A stretch of DNA of 64,000 nt from Halorarum halophilum (lineage in GTDB: Archaea > Halobacteriota > Halobacteria > Halobacteriales > Haloferacaceae), in assembly GCF_013401515.1 (NCBI RefSeq), contig NZ_CP058529.1, forward strand, positions 2,666,001 to 2,730,000. Direction: 5' to 3'. The first letter of the stretch is position 1. Each line of letters opens with the position of its first letter. A program made the translations under genes and the position numbers. Under the pieces are notes generated by a model. It worked only from the letters and a program-made list of their open reading frames with translations. It ran no database searches and was not told the origin of the DNA. Below, piece by piece: positions 24,144-34,851 of this stretch.

Positions 24144-25169
24144 ATGATCGACCTCCGTTCGGACACCGTCACGAAGCCGAGCGACGAGATGCGCGAGGCC
24201 GCGGCCACGGCAGACGTCGGCGACGACGTCTACCGCGACGACCCGACCGTCAACGAACTCGAACGCCGCGCGGCCGACCTCGTCGGGAAGGAGACGGCCC
24301 TCTACGTCCCCTCCGGCACGATGGGCAACCAGATCGCCATCCGGGTCCACACCGACCGCGGCCAGGAACTGCTCTGCGACGAGCAGGCGCACGTCTACAA
24401 GTGGGAACTCGGCGGCATCGCCCAGCTCTCGGAGGTCCAGCCGCGCATCCTCGATTTCGGCGAGCGCTCCGTCCCGACGCCCGAGCAGGTCCGCGAGGGC
24501 TACGTCGAGCAGGACCTCCACCGCCCCGGCACGGGCCTCCTCTGCCTCGAGAACACCCAGAACTCCCGCGGCGGCGTCGCCGTCCCGAAGGAGCACCTCG
24601 ACGCCGCGGCCGAGGCCGCACACGACCTGGACGTGCCGGTCCACCTCGACGGCGCGCGGTTCCTGAACGCCTGCGTGGCGCTCGACGTCGACCCCGAGGC
24701 CATGACCGAGCGCGTCGACTCGGTGATGTTCTGCCTCTCGAAGGGGCTGGGCGCGCCCGTCGGCTCGGTGCTCGCCGGCGACGAGGAGTTCGTCGACCGC
24801 GCGCGCCGGACACGCAAGCTCCTGGGCGGCGCGATGCGCCAGGCGGGCGTGATCGCCGGCCCGGGCCTGCTCGCGCTGGAGAACGTCGACCGGCTGGCCG
24901 ACGACCACGAGAACGCGGCCCGACTCGCTGACGGCCTGAACGACATCGAGGGCCTCTCGGCGCCGGAACCCGACACGAACATCGTGATGGTGGACAGCGA
25001 GGACGCGGGTATCACCGGCAAGGAACTCTCGACGGCGTGCAAGGAACGGGACGTCTCGTTCTCGGCGTTCGGCGAGTACACCTGCCGGCTCTGCACCCAC
25101 CTCGACGTCGACGAGGACGACGTCGAGACCGCGCTCGACAGCATCGCGGACGTGGTCGAGTCCGCCTGA
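24144..25169 (+). CDS. Low-specificity L-threonine aldolase (PLP enzyme)
   Basis: A 341-residue fold type I PLP enzyme. It opens MIDLRSDTVTKPSDEMREA, the threonine aldolase signature, and has YRDDPTVNELERRAADLVGK, FVPSGTMGNQIA-type loop (VPSGTMGNQIAIR), VHLDGARFLNACVAL (PLP-binding Asp) and MFCLSKGLGAPVGSVLAGD with the Schiff-base Lys near residue 200. It cleaves threonine or allo-threonine to glycine and acetaldehyde. TATA-like GATATATC lies 28-36 bases before the ATG, fitting a leaderless or very short-leader mRNA. The gene is monocistronic as far as can be seen. Confidence 0.94.
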   Translation: MIDLRSDTVTKPSDEMREAAATADVGDDVYRDDPTVNELERRAADLVGKETALYVPSGTMGNQIAIRVHTDRGQELLCDEQAHVYKWELGGIAQLSEVQPRILDFGERSVPTPEQVREGYVEQDLHRPGTGLLCLENTQNSRGGVAVPKEHLDAAAEAAHDLDVPVHLDGARFLNACVALDVDPEAMTERVDSVMFCLSKGLGAPVGSVLAGDEEFVDRARRTRKLLGGAMRQAGVIAGPGLLALENVDRLADDHENAARLADGLNDIEGLSAPEPDTNIVMVDSEDAGITGKELSTACKERDVSFSAFGEYTCRLCTHLDVDEDDVETALDSIADVVESA

Positions 25170-25221
25170 CTCTTTCCCAGAATTCCCGGCCGGTCGACGG
25201 TTCTGCTGGTCGGTTCCCAGC

Positions 25222-25749
25222 TCAGGCGTTCAGCGCCCAGAAACGGTAGTTCAGCACAGCCGCGAACGCGACCCACACGAGATACGGGACCAGCAACAGC
25301 GCGGCCCGACGGTCCACCCGCGCGAACGCGGCGGTAGTGAGGAGAACCAGCGCGAACAGCACCGCGATGACCGCGAGTCCCGCGAGCAGTTGCTGGAGGC
25401 CGAAGAACGTCGGCGTCCACGCGAGGTTCACGGCGAACTGCGCGAGGAACGCGGCGACGGCGACCCGGCGAGGGCGTCCCCTCCCCCGGCGGATCACGAG
25501 CCACAGTGCGACGCCCTGCAGCGTGAACAGTCCCGTCCAGACGATGCCGAAGACGACCGGCGGCGGGTAAATCGCGGGTTTGGCGAGCGCGGCGAACCAG
25601 GCGGTGTCCGGTCCGGCGAGCAGCGCGGGCGCCGCGCCGAGGGCGTTGACGGCGACGACGAGCACCAGTAGTCCGACCCAGGACCCCAGGCGGTCAACGG
25701 ACCCGCCGCTCGTTGCAGTCGACACGACCGAAAGGAGGGCGCGAACCAC
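25222..25749 (-). CDS. tspO: TspO/MBR family membrane protein
   Basis: A 175-residue protein with five membrane helices. Family marks are WFAALAKPAIYPPPVVFGIV (residues about 50-70, the W-x-x-L-x-K-P-x-x-x-P-P motif), FAVNLAWTPTFFGLQ (helix 3, N-x-x-W-x-x-x-F-F) and VPYLVWVAFAAVLNYRFWALN at the end. TspO proteins bind tetrapyrroles and cholesterol-like ligands and are linked to stress and porphyrin handling. The N-terminal 20 residues (MVRALLSVVSTATSGGS) are weakly conserved and a later start cannot be excluded. It is followed by no gene on this strand; the kinase gene upstream is in the same direction. Confidence 0.93.
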   Translation of the reverse strand: MVRALLSVVSTATSGGSVDRLGSWVGLLVLVVAVNALGAAPALLAGPDTAWFAALAKPAIYPPPVVFGIVWTGLFTLQGVALWLVIRRGRGRPRRVAVAAFLAQFAVNLAWTPTFFGLQQLLAGLAVIAVLFALVLLTTAAFARVDRRAALLLVPYLVWVAFAAVLNYRFWALNA

Positions 25750-25797
25750 CTTAACGGTGGGTCGCTGCCGGAACGGCGACTCGCGTCGCGGCCGAAC

Positions 25798-28533
25798 TCA
25801 CGTCCTGAACTCGAACCGGGCGCCGCCCGACTCGCCCTCGACGAGTTCGACGGACCAGTCGTGCGCCTCGGCCACCCGGCGGACGATGGCCAGCCCGAAG
25901 CCGGTGCCGTCCTCGGTCGACGTGACGCCGGGCTCGAACACCTCCTCCCGGTCCGGGGCCGGGATTCCGTTCCCGTCGTCCTCGACGACGAATCCGGTGT
26001 CGGTGCACTCGATCCGGACGGCCACGCCCGACCCGCCGTGCTCGATACTGTTCCGGAACAGGTTCTCCAGCAGTTCGCCCAATCGGTCGGGGTCGGCGTC
26101 GATCGTGCAGTCCTCGTCGACCGAGAGCGTCGCCGTGCCCGTGTCGACGTGGCGCCAGGCGACGTCGGCCACCTCGGCCAGGTCGACGGGTTCGGTCTCG
26201 CCGACGACCCGGCCCTCGCGCGCGAGCATGAGCAGGTCGTCGATGAGCCCGCGCATCCGTTCGAGGGCGTTCTCGACGGTTTCGAGGTGCTCGTCGCTCC
26301 CGGTCTCACGGGCCAGTTCGAGGTACCCCTCCGCCACCGAGAGGGGGTTCCGCAGGTCGTGGCTCACGACGGAGGCGAACTCCTCCAGGCGCTCGTTCTG
26401 GCGTTCCAGCGCCCGTTCCCGCTCCTTCCGCTCGCTGATGTCCGAGTAGATGGCGTACCCCCGGACGTTCGCTGCGTGGAGCTCCAGGGGGACCACGTAC
26501 ATCAGGAAGTCGCGGACCCCGTGGGCGGTGAGCCGGCGACACTCCCGGCGGACGTTCTCGCCGGCACGGAGGCGGCGGTTGAGCTCGTCCGCCTCCGTAT
26601 CGGTGTCCGCCGGGACGATGAACTCGTCCACGCTCTCGCCGATGAGGTCGTCCCCGGGGTAGCCGAACGTCTCCTCGAACGCGGTGTTCACCGCCCGCGC
26701 GATGGGTTCGCCGTCCACCATCTCGAAGGAGACGGCGGCGTCGGGGATGTTCTCGAACAGCGCCGAGAGGCGGTCCCGTTCGTCGCGCAGGTCGCCCTCG
26801 GCGCGGACCCGTTCGAGCGCGACCGCGACGTGGGCCATCAACAGCTCCGCCAGTTCGAGGTCGGTGTCGTCGAACGCGCCGGGTTCGGTCGAGACGGCCT
26901 GGCACGTGCCGAGGTCGCCGACCGGGACGCTGATCCCGGACCGGTACTCCGGCTTCGCGGGGGCGGCGTGCTCGTTCTCGGCGACCTCCTCGATGAGGAC
27001 GGACTCGCCGGTCCGGTACGTCCGGCCGGTCACCCCCTCGGAGACGTGCATCGGCCTGGAGGCGTCGGGGTCGGCGTCGTCCGGTTCGGCGGCGGGGACG
27101 AGGTACTCGCCCGTCTCGTCGAGCAGGGCGATGGTGCACCTGTCGAACGAGAGCACGCCCTCGGCCGCGGCGATGGCGCGGTCGAGCACCGCCCGCTCGG
27201 TCTCCGCCTTCGCGATGTCTGCGGCGGCGCCGTGGAGCCGTTCGATGGTCCGGCGGGACTCGCGTAGCGCCGCCTCCGATCTCACGCGCTCACGCGTGGC
27301 CGACGCGTGCGAGACGAGTAGCTCGGCCAGCTCGCGGTCAGTGTCGTCGAACGCCCCCTCGCGTTCGGCGATGACCTGGAACACCGCGTCGTCGCCGAAG
27401 GGGACGCTGATGGCGCTCTGTGGCCCCTCGTGGTGCGGTCGGGCGTCGGGGTGGGCCGCCACCTCGTCGACGTGGAACGTCCGCCCCTCCGCGAACGTCC
27501 GGCCCAGGATGCCGCTCTCCGGTGCCCGTTCGGGTGCCTCCGGGTCGGTGGTCGCGACCGTCTCGAACCCCTCGCCGTCGGGCAGCGCGACCAGCAGGTA
27601 CGACCGGTCGAACTCCAGCACCGTCTCCGCGATCTCCACGGTCAGGTCGAACAGCTCCGCCTCGGTGTCGGCGTCGACGAGTCGGGGGGCCGCCCGGTGG
27701 AGCCCCGTCACCTTCCGCTGGCGATCCTGCAGGTCGCTCTCGGCCCGGATCCGCTGGTGGGCCTGCGAGACGTGGGTCGCGAACAGTTCGGCCAGTTCCA
27801 GGTCCGCCTCGTCGAAGCCGTGCGGGGTCAGCGACGCGGCCTGGTACACGCCGAAGTCCCCGACCGGCACGCTGACGAACGAGCGGAAGTCACGGGGGTT
27901 CGACACCTCCGGCCGCTCGCTCACCTCGCGAACGAACACCGACTCGCCGCCCCGGATCGTCTCCCCGGCGATCCCCTCGTCGACGCCGATCCCGTCCGCC
28001 ATCAGTTCGACGTCGCCGAGTTGGAATCGGGGGACGAGCCGGTCGGCCTCGCGGGTTCCGAGCCAGCAGTGGTCGAACGAGAGGACGTCCGCCGCGACGT
28101 CTGCCGCCCGGTCGTACAGTTCGTCGAAGCTCCGAGCCGCGGCGACGTCGGCGGCGCCGTCGTGGAGCCGCGTGACGCGCCGCCGACTCTCGCGCAACTG
28201 GAGTCGCGTCTCGCCGTCGAGGGCCAGGCGAACCTCCCGGAGCAACAACTGCGCGGGCGACTCGTTGGTCGGGACGAAGCCCTCGGCGTACGGCGGCGGT
28301 TCCTCGCCGAGGGCGACGATGGGGATTCCGGCGGTGTCGAGGTCGTGGACGGCCGTCTCGTCGAGGTCGGCGTCCCCCACGAGCACGACCGCGTCCGGTT
28401 GCTCCGAGGCGACGCGGTCGACGAGGGTCGCCTCGGTCACGGTCGCGGCCGAGCCGTCGTCGGTCGCGGCGAGCCCGGAAACCACGGCGGCGGCCCCGTC
28501 CCCGACGACGAACAACGAGAGCGACCGTGTCAT
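25798..28533 (-). CDS. Soluble sensor histidine kinase with three tandem GAF domains and a PAS domain
   Basis: A 911-residue kinase from the ATG of MTRSLSLFVVGDG (a GTG three codons earlier is possible). Rough layout: receiver-like N-domain 1-100 (no clear phospho-Asp), GAF 1 about 120-265, GAF 2 about 285-425, GAF 3 about 445-590, PAS about 595-705, HisKA with VVSHDLRNPLSVAEGYL near 715, and HATPase with LLENLFRNSIEHGG, VVEDDGNGIP and GTGFGLAIVRRVAEAH near 815-911. The GAF units are joined by similar linkers (D-x-x-L-E-L-A-E-L ... R-x-R-A-E-x-x-L), which shows internal duplication. No membrane helix is seen, so it senses an internal signal. No response-regulator gene is adjacent. Confidence 0.92.
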   Translation of the reverse strand: MTRSLSLFVVGDGAAAVVSGLAATDDGSAATVTEATLVDRVASEQPDAVVLVGDADLDETAVHDLDTAGIPIVALGEEPPPYAEGFVPTNESPAQLLLREVRLALDGETRLQLRESRRRVTRLHDGAADVAAARSFDELYDRAADVAADVLSFDHCWLGTREADRLVPRFQLGDVELMADGIGVDEGIAGETIRGGESVFVREVSERPEVSNPRDFRSFVSVPVGDFGVYQAASLTPHGFDEADLELAELFATHVSQAHQRIRAESDLQDRQRKVTGLHRAAPRLVDADTEAELFDLTVEIAETVLEFDRSYLLVALPDGEGFETVATTDPEAPERAPESGILGRTFAEGRTFHVDEVAAHPDARPHHEGPQSAISVPFGDDAVFQVIAEREGAFDDTDRELAELLVSHASATRERVRSEAALRESRRTIERLHGAAADIAKAETERAVLDRAIAAAEGVLSFDRCTIALLDETGEYLVPAAEPDDADPDASRPMHVSEGVTGRTYRTGESVLIEEVAENEHAAPAKPEYRSGISVPVGDLGTCQAVSTEPGAFDDTDLELAELLMAHVAVALERVRAEGDLRDERDRLSALFENIPDAAVSFEMVDGEPIARAVNTAFEETFGYPGDDLIGESVDEFIVPADTDTEADELNRRLRAGENVRRECRRLTAHGVRDFLMYVVPLELHAANVRGYAIYSDISERKERERALERQNERLEEFASVVSHDLRNPLSVAEGYLELARETGSDEHLETVENALERMRGLIDDLLMLAREGRVVGETEPVDLAEVADVAWRHVDTGTATLSVDEDCTIDADPDRLGELLENLFRNSIEHGGSGVAVRIECTDTGFVVEDDGNGIPAPDREEVFEPGVTSTEDGTGFGLAIVRRVAEAHDWSVELVEGESGGARFEFRT

Positions 28534-28654
28534 GTGATTCACCGGAATAACGGCCCATACTTGGCGAACGGGAATTTAAGAATGTCGGTGAGGGAACCGG
28601 ATTCCGTCCGCGGCCCGGAACCCTTTTGCACGGTGACGGGGGTAGTGAGGCGTA

Positions 28655-31423
28655 ATGAGCGACCTCACTGGGGAATACCGCCTCGACTACTTCGAGGAGG
28701 AGGGGTTCTCCCGTCGGGAGTGCACGTCGTGCGGGGACCACTTCTGGACCCGCGACCCCGACCGGGAGCTGTGCGGCGAGCCGCCGTGCGAGGACTACTC
28801 GTTCATCGACGACCCCGGGTTCGACGAGGCGTACACCCTCGAGGAGATGCGCGAGGCGTTCCTCTCGTACTTCGAGGACAACGGCCACGAGCGAATCGAG
28901 CCGTACCCCGTCGCCGCGAACCGGTGGCGCGACGACGTTCTGCTCACGCAGGCGTCCATCTACGACTTCCAGCCGCTCGTCACCTCCGGGCAGACGCCGC
29001 CGCCGGCGAACCCGCTGTGCATCAGCCAGCCGTGCATCCGGATGCAGGACATCGACAACGTCGGCAAGACGGGCCGGCACACGATGGCGTTCGAGATGAT
29101 GGCCCACCACGCGTTCAACGCGCGCGAGGAGGTGGGCGACAAGTACGCCTACAGCGGCGAGGTGTACTGGAAGGACGAGACCGTCCGCTACTGTGACGGC
29201 TTCTTCGAGTCGATGGGCGCCGACCTTGAGGGGATCACCTACATCGAGGACCCATGGGTCGGCGGCGGCAACGCCGGCCCCGCCATCGAGGTCATCTACA
29301 AGGGCGCCGAACTCGCCACGCTCGTCTTCATGTCGATGGAGCAGGACCCGGACGGCGAGTACGAGCTGAAGGACGGCAACCGCTACTCGAAGATGGACAC
29401 GTACATCGTCGACACCGGCTACGGGCTGGAGCGGTGGACGTGGATGAGCCAGGGGACGCCGACGGTGTACGAGGCCGTCTACCCCGAGATGATCGGCTTT
29501 CTGAAGGAGAACGCTGGGATCGATCTCACCGACGAGGAGGAGACGCTGGTCCACCGCGCCTCGAAGCTCTCCGGCCACCTCGACATCGACGCGGCCGAGG
29601 ACGTGGAGGCCGCCCGCGACAACATCGCCGACAAGCTCGACGTGGAGACCGAGCGCCTCACCGACCTCCTGCGCCCGCTGGAGGACATCTACGCGATCGC
29701 CGACCACTGCCGGACGCTCGCGTACATGTTCGGCGACGAGATCGTCCCGAGCAACGTCGGCACGGGCTACCTCGCCCGGATGGTGCTCCGCCGGACGAAG
29801 CGGCTCGTCGACAACGTCGGCGTCGACGCCCCGCTCGACGAACTCGTGGACATGCAGGCCGACCGGCTCGGCTACCGCAACCGCGACACCATCCGCGACA
29901 TCGTCCGCACCGAGGTCGAGAAGTACCGCGAGACGCTCGAACGCGGCGGCCGGAAGGTCGAGGCGCTCGCCGACGAGTACGCGGGCACGGGCGAGTCCAT
30001 CCCGGTCGACGAGCTCATCGAGCTGTACGACTCCCACGGCATCCAGCCGGACATGGTCCGGGAGATCGCCGACGAGCGCGGGGCCACGGTGACGGTCCCC
30101 GACGACTTCTACAGCCTCGTGGCCGCCCGTCACGACACCGTCGAGTCGCTGAGCGAGGGGACCGGGGGCGACGAGCGCCTCGCGGACCTCCCGGAGACGG
30201 AGCGGCTCTATTACGACGACCAGGACCGCACGGAGTTCGAGGCGGTCGTCCTCGACGTGTTCGACCGCGAGGACGGTTACGACGTCGTGCTCGACCAGAC
30301 GATGTTCTACCCCGAGGGCGGCGGACAGCCCGCCGACCGCGGGACGCTATCTACCGACGACGCCACCGCCGAGGTGAGCGACGTGCAGATCCGGGGCGGG
30401 GTCATCCTCCACCGGACCGACGAGGACCCCGGGAAGGGCGAGTTCGTCCGTGGCCAGATCGACGGCGAGCGCCGTGGCCGGCTGATGGCCCACCACACGG
30501 CGACGCACATCGTCGGCGCGGCCGCGCGCGAGGTGCTCGGCGCACACGTCCGGCAGGCCGGCGCCCAGAAGGGGCTCGACTCCTCGCGGCTCGACGTCTC
30601 CCACTACGAGCGCATCTCGCGGGAGGACGTGGAGGAGATCGAGCGCGTCGCCAACGAACTCGTCCGGGAGAACCGCCCGGTGAAGCAGGACTGGCCCGAC
30701 CGCCACGACGCCCAGTCGGAGTACGGCTTCGACCTCTACCAGGGCGGCATCCCGCCGGGCGAGCAGATCCGCGTCATCACCGTCGGCGACGACGTGCAGG
30801 CCTGCGGGGGCACCCACGTCGCCCGGACCGGCGACATCGGCGTCATCAAGGTGCTCAAGACCGAGCCGGTGCAGGACGGCGTCGAGCGCATCGTCTTCGC
30901 CGCCGGCGAGGCCGCCGTCGACGCGACCCACCGGACGGAAAACGCGCTGTACGACGCGGCGGACGTGCTCGACGTCGACCCGCAGGACGTCCCCGAGACG
31001 GCCGAGCGCTTCTTCACCGAGTGGAAGGAGCGCGGCAAGACCATCGAGCGCCTGAAGGAGGAGCTGGCGGCCCTGCGCATCGAGACGGCCGAGCCGGCGA
31101 CCGAGATCGACGGCAGGCCGGTCATCGTCGAGCGGATGGACGCCGACGCCGACGAACTCCGCGCGACCGCGAACGCGCTCGTCGACGAGGGCTCGATCGC
31201 CGTGCTCGGTTCGGGCGCGGACGGTGCCGCGACGTTCGTCGTCGGCGTCCCCGACGAGGTGGGGCTGAACGCCGGCGAGGTCGTCGGCGAACTGGCCGGC
31301 CGCGTCGGCGGCGGCGGCGGCGGCCCGCCGGACTTCGCGCAGGGCGGCGGCCCGGACGTGGACGCGCTCGACGACGCCCTGGAGGCGGCGCCGGACGTCC
31401 TCCGGCAGGTCCTGAACGCCTGA
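28655..31423 (+). CDS. alaS: Alanyl-tRNA synthetase
   Basis: A 922-residue archaeal-type AlaRS. The N-terminal archaeal extension has [19 protein letters not shown] (Zn site). The class II core has motif 2 region [16 protein letters not shown], and [20 protein letters not shown] for alanine/ATP binding. The editing domain holds [17 protein letters not shown] (H-x-x-x-H) near residue 612 and [15 protein letters not shown] (C-x-x-x-H) near 715. The C-terminal C-Ala/glycine-rich part contains [17 protein letters not shown]. It charges tRNA-Ala and hydrolyses Ser/Gly mischarges. Its promoter has CTTTTGC 26-32 bases before the ATG. It is divergent from the sensor kinase gene. Confidence 0.97.
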   Translation: MSDLTGEYRLDYFEEEGFSRRECTSCGDHFWTRDPDRELCGEPPCEDYSFIDDPGFDEAYTLEEMREAFLSYFEDNGHERIEPYPVAANRWRDDVLLTQASIYDFQPLVTSGQTPPPANPLCISQPCIRMQDIDNVGKTGRHTMAFEMMAHHAFNAREEVGDKYAYSGEVYWKDETVRYCDGFFESMGADLEGITYIEDPWVGGGNAGPAIEVIYKGAELATLVFMSMEQDPDGEYELKDGNRYSKMDTYIVDTGYGLERWTWMSQGTPTVYEAVYPEMIGFLKENAGIDLTDEEETLVHRASKLSGHLDIDAAEDVEAARDNIADKLDVETERLTDLLRPLEDIYAIADHCRTLAYMFGDEIVPSNVGTGYLARMVLRRTKRLVDNVGVDAPLDELVDMQADRLGYRNRDTIRDIVRTEVEKYRETLERGGRKVEALADEYAGTGESIPVDELIELYDSHGIQPDMVREIADERGATVTVPDDFYSLVAARHDTVESLSEGTGGDERLADLPETERLYYDDQDRTEFEAVVLDVFDREDGYDVVLDQTMFYPEGGGQPADRGTLSTDDATAEVSDVQIRGGVILHRTDEDPGKGEFVRGQIDGERRGRLMAHHTATHIVGAAAREVLGAHVRQAGAQKGLDSSRLDVSHYERISREDVEEIERVANELVRENRPVKQDWPDRHDAQSEYGFDLYQGGIPPGEQIRVITVGDDVQACGGTHVARTGDIGVIKVLKTEPVQDGVERIVFAAGEAAVDATHRTENALYDAADVLDVDPQDVPETAERFFTEWKERGKTIERLKEELAALRIETAEPATEIDGRPVIVERMDADADELRATANALVDEGSIAVLGSGADGAATFVVGVPDEVGLNAGEVVGELAGRVGGGGGGPPDFAQGGGPDVDALDDALEAAPDVLRQVLNA

Positions 31424-31699
31424 GGCGGTACCGTTTCGCCGTCTCAGTTCGAGACTCCTCGTTCTCGGCAAGGTCCGTCGACCGCGATCCGGTTCGGGGT
31501 CGCTCTGCTCCACGTTGTCAGCCGGTTTTCGATTCAGGCGTAGGGGCAGTGCGGTACAGAGTGACCTGAAATCACGAATCAGTCGGAGGCGTGCTGAGGC
31601 GGGACTTTCGTGGAACGAACACGGATGAGACCGCCCGTCGAGCACGTGAGCAGCACCCTCACAGAAACAATAAGTTACTCGCGTTCGAGCCGTACAAAT

Positions 31700-33229
31700 A
31701 TGCCGGATGACATGTACGGACGACTACTCTATAGGCGCGGGTTCTTACTCTTCGAAAGGGGGAGCGGCGTCGACCCGCCTGCTCCGATCGACGAGTGGGA
31801 CACGGAGACGCTCGACCGGTTTCTCCTCCGGACGCACCCTGAACTCCGGTACTCCAGGGCCGAGAGGAGAGGCGTCGACGTACTGATCCTCGGTCGGGTG
31901 TTCGACCCGATCAACGGCGTCTCCGATCCGGAGACCATCTTGAATACCATGATCGACCGGCTAGGTGAATCTGACAACCGGTTCTTCGACTATCTGGACC
32001 ACCTCAGCGGCCGGTTCGTCCTGCTCGTGGAGGAGGACGATCGCGCGTTCGCGCTGCAGGATGCCACCGGCAACCAAGCCCTCTTCTACGACACCGATTC
32101 CCGAGGCTGCCGGCTCGCCTCCCACCCCGAGATGCTCACCGAAATGGGCGGATACGAGCGAACGGACGGCGCGGAGACGATTCTGGACGCCGAGGCGCCG
32201 TGGTTCCCGGGCGCCGCCACCTCGTACGCCGAGGTCAAACTGTTGACCCCGAACACGTTACTCACGCTCCCCGACTCCGAGGTCATGAGGTTCTTCCCAC
32301 GCGGGCCGCTCCCCTCGAACCCACTGACGGACGAACTGGTCCGTGAGGTCGCCGACATCTTCGAGACCTCGGTGGAACTCCTCCACCGGGAGGCGGATCT
32401 GTCGCTCTCGCTGTCCGCCGGCCTCGACAGCAGGTTGAGTCTGGCCGCAACCCGGAACGTCTCGGACGACGTGTTCTACAACACGTGGGCGACCGGTGAG
32501 GCCGACAAGGAGATGGGGACGGTCATGGAACTCTGCGAGAACCTGGGCATCGACTGTGCGATCACGGACCTCTCCGAAGGCCCCGATGACGAGTTCCTGG
32601 AGGTGTTCACGCGGAACACCTCCGGGATGTCGCGGTGGAACCGCGCCCGAAACGCCTACAACCTCTATCATCGGGACAAGCCCGCCGAGGATGCGGTCGA
32701 GATCAGATCGAACGTCTCGGAGATCGCCCGGACGTTCTACCGCGATCGGTTCACGTTCCTGCCCGACGAGGTGCGCGCCGAGACGTTCGCGAAGCTGTAC
32801 GCGTACGAGGCCCAGTCCGACTACGTGCAGGGGAAGTACCGGGAGTTCATCGACACGACCGACTTCTCGGGAGAGAACCTCTACAACTACGATATCTACG
32901 ACATGTTCTACTGGGAGTGCCGGATCGGCTGCTGGCTCTCCCTGTGGTTCCTGGAGACGAGCATCGCCCAGGAGGAGGTCTCGCTGTTCAACAACCGACA
33001 CCTGCTGAAGAAGATGCTGTCGGTGCCGTACGAGCGCCGCCGGAGCGACGAACTCTTCTATCGGGTCATCGAGGAGTTGTGGCCCGACTGCCTGAGCGCA
33101 CCTATCAATCCACACAAGGAATCTCGTTTCAAGGGTGCCGACCAGCTAGATCGGTTCCTCTCCGGGGCGATACTCAGGGCGCCGGCGCCGGCGTACATGA
33201 CGATCCGAAAAATGCGACGGAAAATCTAG
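31700..33229 (+). CDS. Asparagine-synthetase-like protein without the glutaminase Cys
   Basis: A 509-residue protein. The N-terminal 190 residues look like the Ntn-hydrolase domain of AsnB (LSGRFVLLVEEDDRAFALQD, then a G-N-x-A-L-F-Y segment), but the chain begins MPDDMYG and so lacks the catalytic Cys2. The C-terminal part has the PP-loop LSLSAGLDSRLSLAA (residues about 233-247) and later RRRSDELFYRVIEELWP. It may use ammonia or ligate another acid; similar genes occur in archaeal surface-polysaccharide regions. The start is chosen for ATAAGTTA 24-31 bases upstream. Codon bias is weaker and AT content higher than in flanking genes, suggesting transfer together with the broken NosD gene downstream. 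Confidence 0.8.
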   Translation: MPDDMYGRLLYRRGFLLFERGSGVDPPAPIDEWDTETLDRFLLRTHPELRYSRAERRGVDVLILGRVFDPINGVSDPETILNTMIDRLGESDNRFFDYLDHLSGRFVLLVEEDDRAFALQDATGNQALFYDTDSRGCRLASHPEMLTEMGGYERTDGAETILDAEAPWFPGAATSYAEVKLLTPNTLLTLPDSEVMRFFPRGPLPSNPLTDELVREVADIFETSVELLHREADLSLSLSAGLDSRLSLAATRNVSDDVFYNTWATGEADKEMGTVMELCENLGIDCAITDLSEGPDDEFLEVFTRNTSGMSRWNRARNAYNLYHRDKPAEDAVEIRSNVSEIARTFYRDRFTFLPDEVRAETFAKLYAYEAQSDYVQGKYREFIDTTDFSGENLYNYDIYDMFYWECRIGCWLSLWFLETSIAQEEVSLFNNRHLLKKMLSVPYERRRSDELFYRVIEELWPDCLSAPINPHKESRFKGADQLDRFLSGAILRAPAPAYMTIRKMRRKI

Positions 33230-33419
33230 TCACGAGCTTCACAACCGTCGATTCGAAGGGACACGTCTCGTGGCTGTATCGGTCTCCGCCAGTCGTCCAT
33301 AGCACGTCAAACTGCACCTACGGGAGGGAAGCGGCCTTCTCGGTAAGACCATTCGAGACCCGTCAGTTGACCATTTATCGTATGTATGAGGAAGTGTCAG
33401 TCGGTCGATTCGAGAGTCG

Positions 33420-34789
33420 ATGGCACGCAGAGTGAACGCGATCGCGTTGAGCGCGATCATGGTCGTATCACTGTTCGCAATGAGCGCAGTGGCGATATCA
33501 GGAACGGCACAGCAAACGGAGACCATAGCACCGACGGAGATCACCGACTGTACGACGATCGATTCGCCGGGTCACTACGTCCTGGCCCAGGACATCGTTC
33601 GAACGGACGAGGGCCCGTGTATCAGTATCTAGGCGAGTGACGTCACGCTCGATGGTGACGGTCACACCCTTGACGGAAACACTACCGACCAGGGGACCGA
33701 TCGGCATGGAGTCGCGACGAGCGCCGCCAACCCCGTCGACAACGTAACCGTCACAAACATCACCGTTCGAGACAGCGCGGACAACATTCGGTTCGAGGCC
33801 GTGACCGAGGGACGGATCACGAACGTCTCGACTCTGGCTCCGGAATCCACTAGCGTCGTCGTCCGTGGGTCGGATCGCGTCGAAATCAGCGACAGCCGCA
33901 TCGAGGGGTCATTCGTGGGGAATGGGCTCTCAATCAGCAACTCGGGGAACCTGAGCGTCGCGAACAACACGTTCAACGATGGATACTTCACGATTGTAGC
34001 GTCGGGGATGAACTGGTCCGTGATACGCGGCAACACGTTGGGCGGCACGTCCACGGCGATCAACCTCGCTAGCGGGACCAGCAACGTAATCTCCAACAAC
34101 ACGATCCAGGGTCGCACTGACGAGGCCATCGTGGTCGGCGGCCGCGACAACGGGGTAATCGGGAACACGATCACGCTCGGTCACGACGGGATCGTCGTCT
34201 CGGGGTCTAATCACACCATCTCGGACAACCACGTGGATCGGATGACCGGATGGGCCGCCACCGCCGAAGGGGTCAACCACACGTTCCGGAACAATAGTCT
34301 CAGCGGCGGTGAGCCCGAGGGAGCGTCGGGCGGCGCGCTCCGTATCAGCGGCGAGGAGCATGTAATCGAGAACAACTCCCTGAACGGATTCAACGGCGTC
34401 TACGTCGCCAGTGCGACTGGACCGATCTCGATCGAGAACAACTCGATGAATGGGTTCCGGCACATCGTGGTCGCCGAATCGAAGCTCTGCCCCGACCCCG
34501 GCGTGGTCGTCACGGCGCACGGGACGTCTTCGATCCCATGCCGCCGAGCTACCAGGGGGAGATCCACTACGGTATCCTGAACCACGACGACGACATGGTG
34601 AACGCCACGAACAACTACTGGGGCGCGAGCGACGGTCCCTCCAGTCCCGACGGGGAGAACGTCACGGACCCCGTGACGGGCGAACCCGCGAACGGGAGCG
34701 GCATGCCCGTCTCCGAGGGCGTCCACTTCGACCCCTACCTTGAACAGCCGCCCGAGAACGCGGGAGTCGGCAACGAGACGGCCCCCTGA
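33420..34789 (+). pseudogene. Broken NosD-type right-handed beta-helix surface protein
   Basis: The start MARRVNAIALSAIMVVSLFA is a signal peptide. After EGPCISI an in-frame TAG (33630-33632) interrupts the frame, and the same frame continues at once as ASDVTLDGDGHTLDG. It runs through about nine N-x-T/N-N-T-type helical turns (GNTLGGTSTAINLASG, GNTITLGHDGIVVSG). Near 34,500-34,540 the reading frame must slip by one base, after which PPSYQGEIHYGILNH and ATNNYWGASDGPSSP complete a normal NosD C-terminus ending at 34789. So there are two lesions, one nonsense and one net one-base loss, about 900 bases apart. A sequencing error could explain one but hardly both. Base composition is AT-richer than the core. 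Confidence 0.8.
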
Positions 34790-34851
34790 TCGGGACTATC
34801 TCAAGTCGGGAAGCCGCCGATTTTTCCGCCCTCCGCGACCACCCCGATGCA

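Noticed and set aside
27430-29196. A 588-codon plus frame across the kinase and alaS starts
   Set aside because: It spans the promoter region of two divergent genes and has no domain; shadow.
29254-31569. A 771-codon open frame overlapping alaS in another phase
   Set aside because: Arg-rich out-of-frame shadow of alaS.
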